Under the pieces are notes generated by a model. That model was not told where the DNA came from and searched no databases. It worked only from the letters and a program-made list of their open reading frames with translations. Below, one piece after another: positions 23,041 through 34,253 of a stretch of DNA of 64,000 bases. The position numbers and the translations under genes are program-made. How positions within the stretch are numbered: position 1 is the stretch's first letter; each line of letters starts with the position of its first letter. This DNA is from Purpureocillium takamizusanense (taxonomy: Eukaryota; Ascomycota; Sordariomycetes; Hypocreales; Ophiocordycipitaceae): positions 1,612,001-1,676,000 of the forward strand of contig NC_063072.1 in the NCBI RefSeq assembly GCF_022605165.1. Reading direction: 5' to 3'.

Positions 23041-26000
23041 GGTGGCTGCACGGAGTACGGGGCAAACGTTGCGTCATCATGGGACTTGAGTCAAAGCAAT
23101 GATCAACGAGGCGTCGCGCCGCCGCCCGCCCACGAGGGGGAAGCCAGGCAGGCAGACGGACGGACAATGAGCGAGGGCTACTGTGCCAGAATGGTCTTTC
23201 ACAACGGACGGGGCCACGAGGCTGGGGCCCGCCGCCGCCGCGGGTTGGAGCAGGGCGAGGAGAGGCGGAGAGGAAAGGAGGCTCTTTTGTCAATTGCCGC
23301 AAGGCTTGTCCCAAGGGGGGTTTCCCCCGAGATGGGATGATAGCTGATGATAGTGATGATGCCGGCAGCCGTGTCACCACCAGAGATGTGCCTGGGCTGT
23401 CTGCAAGTGCCCGTGCCCGCTGTAACACGGCATTTGTCGTACTACACAAACGGGCAGGAAGAGATGGAAAGAATGAAATGAAAAAGGAGATGCGCAATCA
23501 AAATTTTCTGTACTACACCCTCCTATCCATCATCTGCCCGTGATAGATGGGACTTTACAACAGAACAGAACAGCGTCAGTACTAGCAGCGACTGACGACT
23601 GACTGACAGACGGTCGGCCGGCTGGTCCCATTGACAGGGTGACGCTGGCGGTGGAGGTTCCAACTTCCGCCACACATGGGGGGGGGGGGCAGATTGCTCT
23701 TACAGGTAAGTTCCACCGGTACGTACTGTGCCTTGTGTTGTGTCGCCTTCTTTTAGGTACGGAGCACGAGTAGTACCTTCGCTATCCTGGTTAGCGCCCA
23801 GTGAGCATCTGGCACCGTCGAACAAGCTTTTTTTTCTGGGTCTAGAACAACCTGATCACGAAGGGGGAAAAAAGCTTGCTTTGAGACTGCGCGACGCCCA
23901 CTCACACGCACACACACACACTACTCTCCCGCTACGCTGCTCGCCCCTCCTGCCGGGCCGACGACTGACGCGAGGCAATGCAACGCAACGCAACGGTAAT
24001 TGCGCTGCCGCATGTTGGAGTTTGCACCTCTCCTTCCCGTCTCTGGCGCCGGCTCCGCCTTCGGGAGTAAGTACGGAAGCTGTTGTTGTCGACTTTGGTA
24101 GCTGGTCCGTCGGTGTGTGTTTGGTACAGGTATCTACTCCGCAGGTTGGCGGTGGTTTGTGGGCCAAAGGGCCGACCGGCTGGCGACGGTCATTGAGGTC
24201 TCTGCCGCGCTCGTACGAAGTACGTACACTTGGTAACTACAGCCATTTCAGCAGAAAGGAAACGATGGATCCCTTCTGAGACATGTCAGTAGTAGTATCA
24301 GGACTAGACGATGGTCTGTGAGCTGGATCGTCAGCAAAAGGCACAGCATCGCCCGCCGCCGCAAATTCCTTTTCCCCCCGTTTCTTTCGCCCGGGCTTGA
24401 TCGCCGCGTGCAGATGTAGTTATGTTATGCACTTGCTGCACCAAGAGGAAGAGAGGCGCACCGCCAACAACAGCACGCGTGACGAACGCGCACCCGGCTT
24501 GGGGACCAGACTATGTATGCATGTTCTTCGTACTCGGTCGATCCTCCTCCCACCCCTGGCTGCACAGGGACTTGCTTACTACGTGCATACGTAGGGTAGT
24601 ACTAGCCAGTGTCGAGTGTCGTTGACGGGCGGCTGATGTCTGCAGCAAGCGCAGTGCGTGCGAGCGTACCTACCTTACTTAGTGACTAGGTCTCTCCTAT
24701 CGTAGTTTGTACATATCATATACGCATGGGGGTAGGGGGGGGCCGTTCGGCTCTTCGGACAAGCGAGCCGCCCTTCCCGCCAACAAGAACTTCTTTGACA
24801 TGAGTAACGTGTCGCTAGTGGAACCGACTCATCATCACCTCTTTTCTCTCTGCGCTGGCCTCTGGCTACGCGTCTTCTGGCCAACAAGCGAGATGAGCAT
24901 GTCGACAAGACAAGACGGCCCTCGTCCGTCCAAGCTCCCTCACTCACCACTCTCTCCGCTAGTAGTAGTGGCGATATAACTATACTGTATGCATACTCAC
25001 CATTGCCGGGGCCTCTCGTCCCCCCCCCCCCCCTCCCGGGTGAGCCTCTGCCTCGACCACTACGTACCCAACCTAGTACCCAAGTAGGCAGGTACGTAGA
25101 TGCTGCAACATAATAAGGCCCTCCTCGAAACAAAGCTCTGTAGATACGGAGGCTGTTGCGGCGGCGGTCCGCCAAGTTAATCCCTGTCTCATGCTACCTA
25201 CTGACAGAGGCATTCGGGTAGTGTAGTTACTTCGTACTTGGTGTCGTAAAAGCAACAACGACTTGGAGCAATTGAGCTTTTTGGCTGCCTCCCAGCAAGG
25301 AAGCGCAAGGCAAGAAGGGGCAAAGGGAGGGAAAAGGACGCGAGGCTTGCGCGTCCCCGGCCCTGACTCGTTGCACCACCCACCCACACACATACATACA
25401 CTACAGTACTGAGTAGACGCACAGCAGCAGCAGCGGCAGCAGCTTTTTTCGCGCCGCTGCCGTCCATCTGCCGAACGGCCCAACGCACCACCCTACTATC
25501 TAATGCACTGCCGGCTGGGATCCAAATACGAGGCCGCTACCCTCCATCACCACTTACTCACTCTCTTCACTCCCACCACCACCACCACCACGATATCAGG
25601 AGTCGTCCCAACTAGCAGTAGCAGCGACGGCAGCGCAGTGCAATACCGTACAGTCTGTCTTTCGGCAAAAGGGGAGTCTCATGGCTTCTCCTGGTAAGTA
25701 CCGTGCCGTCGCGTTGACCTACTTACTACGTTACGAAGTACGGAGTCCACACATCGCATTCGGCCCAACACGTCACTTACACACACACGAGACACAACGC
25801 AACCCACGGTTCCGAGGATCTTATCCCTGTCCCCGGCTCAATGACCTCCGAATCTTGGAGCCGTGCGTAGCCCCCCGCGTTCTTCTACCTGCCTACGTAC
25901 AATGCATATACCTAGATAGCATCCGTTCCATCCACACAGCAACGCAGGGACGGATCGCAGAGGCGTCGACGCCTCTTCCTCCTCTCCTCCTCCTGTTCCC

Positions 26001-27432
26001 CACCCCCACGTCCAGGCTGCGTACCCCCCCGGGGTTTATTAGTGGTTGGTTGGTTGCTTTGGTTTGGTCGGTTGGTGGCACGGGACGGGGTTTCCCTCCG
26101 CCATTGTGTCGCGGCTGGCTGGCATCAATGCCCGATAACGCACTAAGATACGAAAGGAGGCACAGGGCCCAGCCAGGCACACACGCACACAGCATTTTTG
26201 TCTGTCGCACGGCGGCGCACCCTGCCTCCCCAGGGGGGGGAGGCGGGCATCATCAGATGATATCATACGCGTACAATACTGTACCTAGTTACCTATCGCC
26301 CCATGCCTCCGTGAGTGAGTTGATATCAACTCCCAACGCGGACCAACGGTCCCCCCCCTTGTCACGCGGGTGCGCGAACGTGCATCATACGAGAACACCT
26401 CCCCGGAAACAAGGATGGCGAGGAAGTACTGATATAGTACTAACTTACTCACGCGCCAACCCCGTCGCTCGCCGCCGGCACCGATCGTTCTCGTTGCGGA
26501 CCGACGACGCCTCCCAGCCAGCGTTGCGGCGGCACGGCAGCAGGAGCAGCAGCAGCAGCCACTTTGTCAAGCCACGCATCTTATCTATGTGAAGTGTTCC
26601 CGTGCCGAGCAAAGATAATGCATACTGCACGATGACACGCACTTCCTACGTATGATGTGTTCGCACACCGATCTTCCTGGGTCGGAACGCTACAATGCTG
26701 TGCCAAGTGCATACATACGTCGGCAATGGGTCGGGTATGTATGGTGGTAGTAGATGCAGATATCCTCATGCAGCTCGACAGCAGCAAAAAGCATCGACGC
26801 CGAAACGCCCCGGCCACCGCATGAACATACCTAGGTACTTGTTCTTCATAGAAGGTACCAAGTATACCGTATGTGGTGGTGCCTGACAGGCTCAACGCCA
26901 CGGCGCAAGCCATGATGCACAACACAGCCACCCTATCTAACATCGTCATCATCACCTTCTTCTTCCTCCTCGCCATCGTCATCATCTCTCTTCTGCAACC
27001 ACCACAGACACAACCGAAAAACACACGAGAAAAAAAAAACTTACCCGGCATGGGACCACGCACGCAGCCCCCTCCCGTCCGTGCATGGCGCGTGGTCGGT
27101 CCCCTACCCGGCCTCAGGCTCGGCCACAAGACCGCCGCCGCCGCCGCCGCCGAGACGTCCCCAAGCATTGATCAGACTCCAAACAGTGGTTACACACACG
27201 TAACCCGTGGCGAGGAGGCCTCATCATCATCATGATCCTCAAGCACAACAACAACAATGGCAACAAGCGACCACGACCAGCAACGACCAGCAAGTAGTCA
27301 GTACTTACCCCCAAGGTAAAGTAAGTGCATTGAAGACAACCAAAAAAAAAATCCCGTGTATCAATGCGCGCGCGGATCAGGAGGTGGCCCGTTTCGTTTC
27401 AAAGAGGCCCCCTCCTGTGCCACCGCGGCCGG

Positions 27433-27470
27433 CACACACACACACACACACACTCTCTCTCTCTCTCTCT
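27433..27470. repeat. Compound (CA)n(CT)n microsatellite
   Basis: About ten CA units run straight into about nine CT units, in non-coding DNA 0.8 kb beyond the LeuRS stop. Confidence 0.9.
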
Positions 27471-27886
27471 ATTCATTGCATGCTGCATCCATGCATCGTC
27501 CTCGTCCTCGTCGTCGACAACGACTCGCGTGTCCGCCCGTTTCTCATGCGGCGCAGCACACACAGCATAATGGACACCGTTTTGGGGCTCGTTTCCCCCC
27601 CGTAGACTCCGTGACAAACACGCGCGTCATGTTTGTATATAATGCATCGGCGTTTACTAGTACTACTGTGCCCACTACTAGCTACGTACCTAGGTAGCAT
27701 AAACGATGGTATTTTGCATGTCCGCCCTGATCCTTGACGAGCGCCGTAGTAACATGGTAACCTTGCCCCCCCCCGTCGCCGTCACAGACAGGGTATGTGT
27801 CCGCGTCTCCTGGCCGCAAACACAAGAAAAAATTGGGCTGGCTGCCGGGAGCCTCCCTGTTCGTCATCGACTCCGTGTCAGAGTGA

Positions 27887-27907
27887 CTGACGATCATGAT
27901 CGGTCAG
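27887..27907. repeat. Near-perfect 21-bp palindrome
   Basis: CTGAC, then the perfect palindrome GATCATGATC, then GGTCAG. The arms match except for one extra base. Non-coding, about 0.36 kb from the LeuRS stop. Confidence 0.7.
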
Positions 27908-28270
27908 CTGCTGCGGGCACGTCCAGCCTCCCCGATACGAGGAGACGTGCAGAGTTTCTCTGGAAGAAGAGCCAGCTTTGGCCACTGGATCTTGCTCCAC
28001 GCGACCCTTTGCACGATTCGGCACTTCACCCAATTCTGCATATGCACGACTCGCAGGACCGACGCTGCGTGGGCCACTGCTTTAGACGCACAATGATCTT
28101 TTTATAACCCAAGAGATCCACCTCTACAATGTCCGTGGTCTGTCTGTCTACTACGTACTTGGTACTACTATCTCCTCAAACTATGACAGCCTGCCTCGTG
28201 ACGCATCATGTATCGGCCTCCAACGCCAACAGCCACAGCCAGAGCCGCCCGCTCTCCATCAAGCCCCTCC

Positions 28271-31200
28271 TTACGCTTGCACGTTCTCAAAGAAGAACGT
28301 CGGCACTCCTGGGACCGAGTTCTCCGCGATCGGCACCGTAATATCCACCTCTTTGCCGTCCGTCATGCTGACGCCCTTCTTGCCGCCCTCCTCCACGATC
28401 AGCACGTCGCACGCCACCAGCCCGGCCGTCTTTGACAGTCCCGGCACCATCTGCGCCAGCGTCTCCTTCTCGTCAAACGCCAGCTTCTGCTCCAGCACGG
28501 CGCTCGCGGGCTCGCCATTCTGCAGGCGCTTCTTCAGGCCCTGCACAAACGGCATCGCCTTCTTCATCTCGCCCATCTTGGCGATCCGCCCGTTCAGCTC
28601 CTTGTCGTTGACCGACTTGGTCGACGGCTCCCACATCTCCTTGAGAAGGTCAATGTACTTGGCCTGCCACGACGGGAATCGGGCCGACATGTAAATCGTC
28701 AGCTTCTTGGGCTGCTTCGGGTCAAAAGACACCTCCTTGCCCTTGGCCTTCTTCTTGAGCTGCAGGCCCTCGGCCGAGTTGACGTTGGACGCCGTGTTGC
28801 GCACGTAATCCCTCTTGGCCGACAGCGCCGCGTCGACGGGGCGCACCTCGGGGAATCGGGCGTTCTGGATAGACCCGTCCTTCTTCAAGACCTCGCGCCA
28901 GATGTGCTCTGACCAGTGAGGCGCAATGACGGCCATCAGCAGGGCCTGCAGTTCGATGTAGCGGAACACCAGGTCCTTGTGCATCTTGATGCCGCCGGCC
29001 GAGCAGGCCTCGCGGTAAAAGTCGCGAGCGCTCGTCAGCTCGTAGAGAGCCGCCTTCAGCGCCAGTTTGTAGTTGGTCTGGCGGTACTGCTCGACAGCCT
29101 CGCCCGTGACGCTGTTCATCTCGTTGTTGAACAGCGCATCCTGGAACGAGTTGGGCTCGCCCGTCCGCAGCTCCTCCTGCTCCCGGACCATCTCCTCGCA
29201 CCACTCTCGCAGGTTGAACAGGCGCAGAATGTTGTTGTCCGCGACATCCTCCTCAAAGTTGGCGTCGCTCACACCGTCGCCGGCGTCGGCGATGGCGATA
29301 CGAGCGGCGTCAGCACCGTACTTGGTGACCAGCTCCCGCAGAGTCATAAAGTTGCCCGTGCTCTTGCTCATTTTCTCGCCGTTCAACATCAGGTGACCGT
29401 TCGCGCGCACACCACGAGGCCAGTACTCGGGCGGGAAAATGGCCAAGTGAACGTACAGGAAGAAGGTCAAGTGGTTGGGAATCAGGTCCTTGCCCGAGCT
29501 TCGAACGTCCAAGGGGTAGAAGTACTCAAACTCGCGGCGCATGCTCTCCAGAGTCTTTTGCGGGATCTTGGAATCCTTCAGGACGTCCTCGCCGAGCTCC
29601 CGGCGGCAGAAAATGTAGTCCCACACCTCGTCAAGCATCTGCTCGGGCGCAATGTTGCCGATGCCCTTCTCGCGGCCAAACAGATCCTTTTGCAGATAGT
29701 GCGCGATGGTGTAGTATGCCATGTAGATGGTCGAATCGCTCAGACTCTCGACCAGGAACTGAGGATCCCAAGGCAGCTTCGAACCCAGGCCGTACGTTCT
29801 GGCGCAAGCCCACTGGTTCAGCCAGTTCAGCACGCCCTCGAAGCTGTGCTTGGTTTCTTGGGTCCACGTCTCCAGGCCCTTACCGTCGGCGTTCTCAACC
29901 CACTCCAAGGCGGTCTTCTTCCACGACTCCTCGCCGTAGTCCAGGTACCACTGGTCCATCAGGGCCACGATGCAGTCGTCTCCAGATCTGCTGACAACCT
30001 TGCGCTCCGGTTCCGAGTAGGCGAAGGCGTCTCCGGCATCGATCATCTGACTTCTAACCTTGGGCTTGGCAGTCTCGACCTTTTCGCCCTTGAATTCGCC
30101 CACAGCCATGATACCCTGGTAGAAGCCTTCCTTGTAGGCCAGCTCCTTGGCCTCCTCCAGCTGCTTGGTGTCCTTAGGCGAAGCAATCTTGAGCTTCTTG
30201 ACCAGGAACGGCGCGCAGAGGTCGCCATACGACGGGGTCTGGATGATGGGGAAAATTTCCAGCTCGGCCCACTCCTTGTTGATGCCGTAGAAATCGGCCT
30301 TCTTGGCCAGCTCAGAGACGGTAGCAAAGTCGTCGGGGCTATCGGACGGGACCGACGTGACTACACCAGTGCCCTTGGTGGGCAGGACGTTGTCCATGGG
30401 CAGGACGCGCACGCCCTCCTTGTGCAGCGAGAGGGGTGCGTTGACCAGCGTGCCCACAATGTCGGCACCGGGGATCTCGCCAGCCTTCTCGATGACGCCT
30501 TCCTGGGACAGGATGCCCTGGTAGGCCATATTTCGCGCGGCCCTATCCGTCACAACGTAGTACTTCCTCTCGCCAGCCTTGAAGACACCGTAGGTTATCT
30601 TGGGGCCCACAAAGCAGCACGTCTGTCCGTACATCGTCTCGGGCCTAAGGGTGGCGGGCACCAGGAAGATCTCGGAGTCCTCCGGCACCTTGCCCTTGAT
30701 GGCCTCGGCGGCCTTGGGTGCCCATTCCAGGACCTTCAGCTTAAGAGCAGTGTACTCTTGCGGGTTGACAGCCTCTCCCTCGGCGCGGTCGTGGTCCATG
30801 CACGGCTGGCCATCCTTGATGGAGTAAATGGTGTAGCGCTTGCCGAACTTGATCTTGTTCAGCTCCTTCAGGCGGTTCATCTGCCATCTAACAAAGGCAT
30901 CGTAGTACGGGTTTGCATCGGTGGTGACAAACGATCGGCGCCAGTCGATTCGGCAACCCAGGCTGCTGAGGTCGCGGATGGCCAAGGGCGGGAAGAACTT
31001 CAGCCAGTATTGCGGGTCGGCGAAGAGGTGAATGTCCTCCCGAGGGATGCCGATGGACTTCATGATCTGGAACTGGTACTTGAGCTTGGCCGTCTTGGCG
31101 TTGGCCTTGCTCTTGTTGGTGGTGAATTTGGTCAAGTCCTCCTTCTTGGCCTTGCCAGCGGGGACAGCGCTGCCGTCGGCGGCCTCGTCCTCCTCGCTGT

Positions 31201-31702
31201 ACCCGGAGAAGTCCTGGCCGAACAGCTTGATCTCGTTGACCAGCTTATCGGCGCACGCCTTGATGGGCATGCCGGTGCAGTGGAAGGCCATGGGGAACAG
31301 GGCCCGCTTGCCCTGCATCCGGGCGACGCCGGCGGCAAACTCGACCTTGCTGGCCGAGAAGGTGTGTCCGGCGTGCAGGACGCCGTTCATGTAGGGGTAC
31401 GGCATGCATCCGAAGAACTTGGGCTGCTTCTCTCGCAGCTCGGCGGCAGATATGGAGTGCAGGGGCACCTCCTCGGTCGACGGGGCATCCTGCTCGAAGA
31501 TGTGCTCCTTGGCCCACTGCTGTTGGTATTTCTTCTCGACGGCGATGAGGGAGTCGCGCTTCTCGGTCTGGGCAAGGTCAATAAAAGTGTCCAGCAGGGT
31601 GACGAAAGCAAGGCGCGGTCGTACTCCTTTCAGCTCCTTGGTCTTGGGCTGCGAGATGTTCAGGCCCTCCATGGCCTTGGGGACGGAGTCGGTGGAAGCC
31701 AT
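28271..31702 (-). CDS. CDC60: Cytosolic leucyl-tRNA synthetase
   Basis: Class Ia synthetase that charges tRNA(Leu) and edits mischarged tRNA. Catalytic motifs: HIGH-type HAGH in PYPYMNGVLHAGHTF (about residue 110) and KMSKS in NGEKMSKSTGNF (about residue 775). The CP1 editing domain lies between, with the TLRPETMYGQT stretch. The long eukaryotic C-terminal extension is present. The ATG at 31702 is followed by a frame open to the stop at 28271 (1,143 codons). However, 31624-31568 reads as a 57-nt intron: GTACGA donor, TTGAC branch-like site, CCCAG acceptor, length divisible by three, no stop. Removing it joins ...KELKG to TEKRDSLIAVEKKYQ, as in other fungal enzymes, giving 1,124 aa. I favour the spliced form. 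Confidence 0.96.
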   Translation of the reverse strand: MASTDSVPKAMEGLNISQPKTKELKGVRPRLAFVTLLDTFIDLAQTEKRDSLIAVEKKYQQQWAKEHIFEQDAPSTEEVPLHSISAAELREKQPKFFGCMPYPYMNGVLHAGHTFSASKVEFAAGVARMQGKRALFPMAFHCTGMPIKACADKLVNEIKLFGQDFSGYSEEDEAADGSAVPAGKAKKEDLTKFTTNKSKANAKTAKLKYQFQIMKSIGIPREDIHLFADPQYWLKFFPPLAIRDLSSLGCRIDWRRSFVTTDANPYYDAFVRWQMNRLKELNKIKFGKRYTIYSIKDGQPCMDHDRAEGEAVNPQEYTALKLKVLEWAPKAAEAIKGKVPEDSEIFLVPATLRPETMYGQTCCFVGPKITYGVFKAGERKYYVVTDRAARNMAYQGILSQEGVIEKAGEIPGADIVGTLVNAPLSLHKEGVRVLPMDNVLPTKGTGVVTSVPSDSPDDFATVSELAKKADFYGINKEWAELEIFPIIQTPSYGDLCAPFLVKKLKIASPKDTKQLEEAKELAYKEGFYQGIMAVGEFKGEKVETAKPKVRSQMIDAGDAFAYSEPERKVVSRSGDDCIVALMDQWYLDYGEESWKKTALEWVENADGKGLETWTQETKHSFEGVLNWLNQWACARTYGLGSKLPWDPQFLVESLSDSTIYMAYYTIAHYLQKDLFGREKGIGNIAPEQMLDEVWDYIFCRRELGEDVLKDSKIPQKTLESMRREFEYFYPLDVRSSGKDLIPNHLTFFLYVHLAIFPPEYWPRGVRANGHLMLNGEKMSKSTGNFMTLRELVTKYGADAARIAIADAGDGVSDANFEEDVADNNILRLFNLREWCEEMVREQEELRTGEPNSFQDALFNNEMNSVTGEAVEQYRQTNYKLALKAALYELTSARDFYREACSAGGIKMHKDLVFRYIELQALLMAVIAPHWSEHIWREVLKKDGSIQNARFPEVRPVDAALSAKRDYVRNTASNVNSAEGLQLKKKAKGKEVSFDPKQPKKLTIYMSARFPSWQAKYIDLLKEMWEPSTKSVNDKELNGRIAKMGEMKKAMPFVQGLKKRLQNGEPASAVLEQKLAFDEKETLAQMVPGLSKTAGLVACDVLIVEEGGKKGVSMTDGKEVDITVPIAENSVPGVPTFFFENVQA

Positions 31703-32178
31703 TGTCGCGTCAATCTGCGGTGACAAAACGAATAGGGCCGTGTCGGGATCAGCGGGGCTCTGACGCCGTATAAATGCGTCTCTCGGGGCCCAAGTCTCGA
31801 CTCTGTCGCGGGTGCCAGGTGCGCCGAGCTTCAGTCGGTCTGGCTGTCCTCGAGGCTCGGTTGAGTCACAGTCAGTGTGGTTCGTTGGCGTCGGTCGAGT
31901 TGAGGAGGGGTCAAAATCAATCGCGGGGCAGAATCTGCCAGGGTATTTTCCCACCACCGTGTGGCGCTAGCACCCCCGTTCGCTGAGGCGGTGCGGCGCC
32001 GTGGCTGCCCTACCTTACAATCCATCCATCCCGCCTAGGCTGCCCGGGATTGGTTCCGCCGCGCCGTCGAAAGACTACGGCGACCATCGCCTGCGTCACA
32101 CAATTCCTCACCAGTCGCTGGCCAAAGCCCGTCTGTCTTCTGCGTCGAGGGCGGAAAGAGTCACAACCCTCGGCAGCC
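31703..32178. promoter_or_regulatory. Divergent promoter region, LeuRS / small mitochondrial protein gene
   Basis: 476 bp between two outward-facing start codons. The LeuRS frame stays open upstream of its ATG to 31957, but that part does not look like synthetase sequence. No TATA box is clear. Confidence 0.5.
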
Positions 32179-32732
32179 ATGTTCGCGACTCTCGTCAGAC
32201 GCATGGCCCAGTCGGCAAAGGAGCCGCTGGCGAAGCAGGTCCCGCTGAACGCCGCAGCGAACCCGTACAAGGCGCGAAAGGTCTGGCCGCCAAACTTCAA
32301 GGAGCTCAACCACCAGCAGCAGCTCCGGTTCGAGAAGAAGTACAAGCGGCGCATCCTGCTCGCGGGCAAGTCGCCGAGGTGGGATAAGGGAGTCAAGTTT
32401 GCGCAGCTTGCGACCATTGCAGGTATGCTGCGTCCGCACCCGCCCCCATCCCATCGCGACAGGATGCGCTGACAGTTCTGTCCCGTCTAGCCGCCTTGGT
32501 TTGGCTGCTCTTCTATTCCGAGTTCGAATGGTGGGGGAAGCAGTACAAGCCCTCCGAAGAGGTACTTTGGTCTGAGTCCTGTCTAATGCTACTCTTCTCT
32601 GACTGCGTATAGATGCGTCGGCATGCGGCCAACGTCTTTGGAGTCCTTGACCCCGACAAGCGATACGAGCGTCGCAAGGATGCGCCCGACGTCAACCCGA
32701 CCCCAAAAGCACCGGAATCCGAGTCTAAATAA
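32179..32732 (+). CDS. Small mitochondrial-type membrane protein, three exons, 144 aa
   Basis: I do not recognise the family. Exons are 32179-32422, 32491-32561 and 32613-32732; introns have GTATGC...CTAG and GTACTT...TATAG boundaries and every junction keeps frame. The N-terminus (MFATLVRRMAQSAKE) is basic and hydroxylated, with no acidic residue in its first 13 positions, as in mitochondrial presequences. A basic matrix-like stretch (FEKKYKRRILLAGKSPRW) precedes one predicted membrane helix (about residues 70-90, LATIAAALVWLLFYSEF), then EWWGKQYKPSEE and a charged tail. This resembles small inner-membrane assembly or accessory proteins. Position beside frataxin and an LYR protein fits a mitochondrial role, but that is inference. 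Confidence 0.78.
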
Positions 32733-32893
32733 GCTGTACGATGAGACACACACACACACATATGTACCATATCTCTGGCGTTTTGGGCGTTGCGCTCATC
32801 TATCGGGCGGGCTTTTGTAGGGCTGAACCAGCATTCCTTGGGGCATTATATGACTACTCCTTCCTCCCCGATAGTCACGGCGTGAATCACACA

Positions 32894-33594
32894 TCACCTC
32901 CCTGCCCACGCAAAGCTCCCGCTCATGCCGAGCCCAGAGCTCAGGCCCGCGCTCCGCCCCTCGTTGACGGGCCTCTTGGCCACCGTCCCCTGCGCCCTAA
33001 CGCCCGAGACGATGCGGTCCAGGCTCGTCTCGATGACCACGCCGCCTATGATCATCTCCGACAGCGTAGCGTGCAGCGTCTCAAAGTTGAAGATGAGGTC
33101 GAGCTCGCACACGTTCTCGAAGAGCTTGTCCAGGGCCTCGACGTAGACTTGTATCAGGTCGATGAGGGCGAGGGGCGACTCGGTCGACGTGGAGATGATG
33201 ATGAAGAAAAGGGTCGCGTAGTGCCGGTACGTGACGAGCGAGGGCACGTCGTTCTGTTCCTGCGACGACGTGTGCGAGGTGCCCGACGCGGCCAGCAGCG
33301 GCGGGAGGGGCAGGAAGTTGCAGGACCCGGCTGGGCGGTTCGACACCAGCGTGAAGATTTCGGATATCAGCCGCTGCTGGATGCTCGTCTCCTGGTGCGG
33401 GCGGAGGGGCGTTAGCATCAATCAAATAAAATGGCCTGACCCGGGCTCGGCTCGGCTGGCGACGTTGACAACAAGGCCCCCCCCCCCCCCCGTGGTGTCG
33501 TGCGGGCGCGAGAAGGAAAACGTACAAGCTGCGTGTAGAACTTGGTCAGGCGGGGCTGGCCCTGGCCATTGAAGACCAGAAACGCATTGATCAT
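32894..33594 (-). CDS. APS3: AP-3 complex sigma (small) subunit, 188 aa
   Basis: Small chain of the AP-3 adaptor that sorts cargo from the Golgi or endosome to the vacuole. Exons are 33594-33526 and 33391-32894. The intron has a GTACGT donor, a GCTAAC branch site and a CACCAG acceptor, and contains a run of about 14 C/G bases. The protein opens MINAFLVFNGQGQPRL, the sigma-3 N-terminus, and continues with RHYATLFFIIISTSTESPL, the longin-like core, and FENVCELDLIFNFETLH. The sigma-3-specific NFLPLPPLL segment separates it from sigma-1 and sigma-2. The C-terminal tail beyond residue about 155 is Gly/Ser-rich and variable. Divergent from frataxin. Confidence 0.95.
33477..33491. repeat. C homopolymer in the APS3 intron
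   Basis: A run of about 14-15 C bases (G on the coding strand) inside the AP-3 sigma intron. A similar G run lies at 33933-33948 in the upstream region. Confidence 0.8.
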
Positions 33595-34253
33595 GGTCGT
33601 TGGAGGACGAGGCGCTGCAGCTCCGTCATGGCCGTTGTCGCAAACTGGCGCAGGCTCCGATGAGGAATGCGAGATGGATGGGCAGATCGCAACCAGCCGG
33701 AGGTGACTGAGGTGGTGGTACTGAGGTGCTGATGAGGTGAGCGGTGCTTGGTGGGGCAGCCAGCCAGTGCTCGACACCGCTGCAGGCTCATCAACCAGCA
33801 CTCGGCGGACATGACTGGCCGGGGCAGTCCAGGCGGGACACCACACCAGAGCCGGGCAGCCAGCCACAGCGTGCGCATTGCCAGCTTGGAGCAGCTTGCC
33901 GACCCCGATGCGCTGCAGCTTGACGTACCGCAGGGGGGGGGGGGGGGGCTTCCATCATCAGAGAGAGGGCCCCGTCAATGCGACCTCGATCGACTCTCAG
34001 CTGTTAACCACCTCATCGACCTCCGCCCTCTTCCTCCCCCTCTCACCCGGCCATAGTAGCCACAGCAATTGGATGCCGCAGTCCCAGACAACTGCAACGC
34101 TCTCGTCCTCGTAAACCAGCCGAGGTCCCATTCCGATCCTCATCCTCCCACGCACCTCGACCTTCGCGAAACCCGGCACCCAGCCAGGGCCTGCAGTCCA
34201 TTCCCATCCGCCCTCATCGTTCGGTCCCGGTCCCGCTTCCGCTCCCCCCGGTC
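33595..34253. promoter_or_regulatory. Divergent promoter region, APS3 / frataxin
   Basis: 659 bp between two outward-facing start codons, with a G homopolymer of about 16 at 33933-33948. A pyrimidine-rich stretch precedes the frataxin ATG. No gene seen. Confidence 0.5.

Larger units (their letters stand above)
20320..28270. other. Gene-empty block of about 8 kb
   Basis: From the GPI-protein start to the end of the leucyl-tRNA synthetase gene I find no frame, intron series or motif that supports a gene. The sequence is full of simple repeats (CAG-like near 21,635-21,680, CCGT near 21,609-21,630, GA, AC/CT), G and C homopolymers, and short words such as TACGTAC, CCTAGGTA and GTACTTCGTAC. The longest frames (303 aa from 25,681 +; 195 aa near 26.6-27.2 kb -) are compositionally random. 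It could hold upstream regulatory DNA, non-coding transcripts or decayed repeats. Confidence 0.5.

Noticed and set aside
25681..26592. 303-codon open frame in the gene-empty block
   Set aside because: Low-complexity His/Pro/Ser/Arg composition, no conserved pattern, overlapping competing frames, no promoter context.
28916..31723. 935-codon open frame on the + strand, antisense to leucyl-tRNA synthetase
   Set aside because: It mirrors the synthetase exactly; strong third-position G/C in the real gene removes stops from this frame. Its composition (Leu/Val/Gly/Gln/His-rich) is typical of such shadows and it has no domain-like motif.
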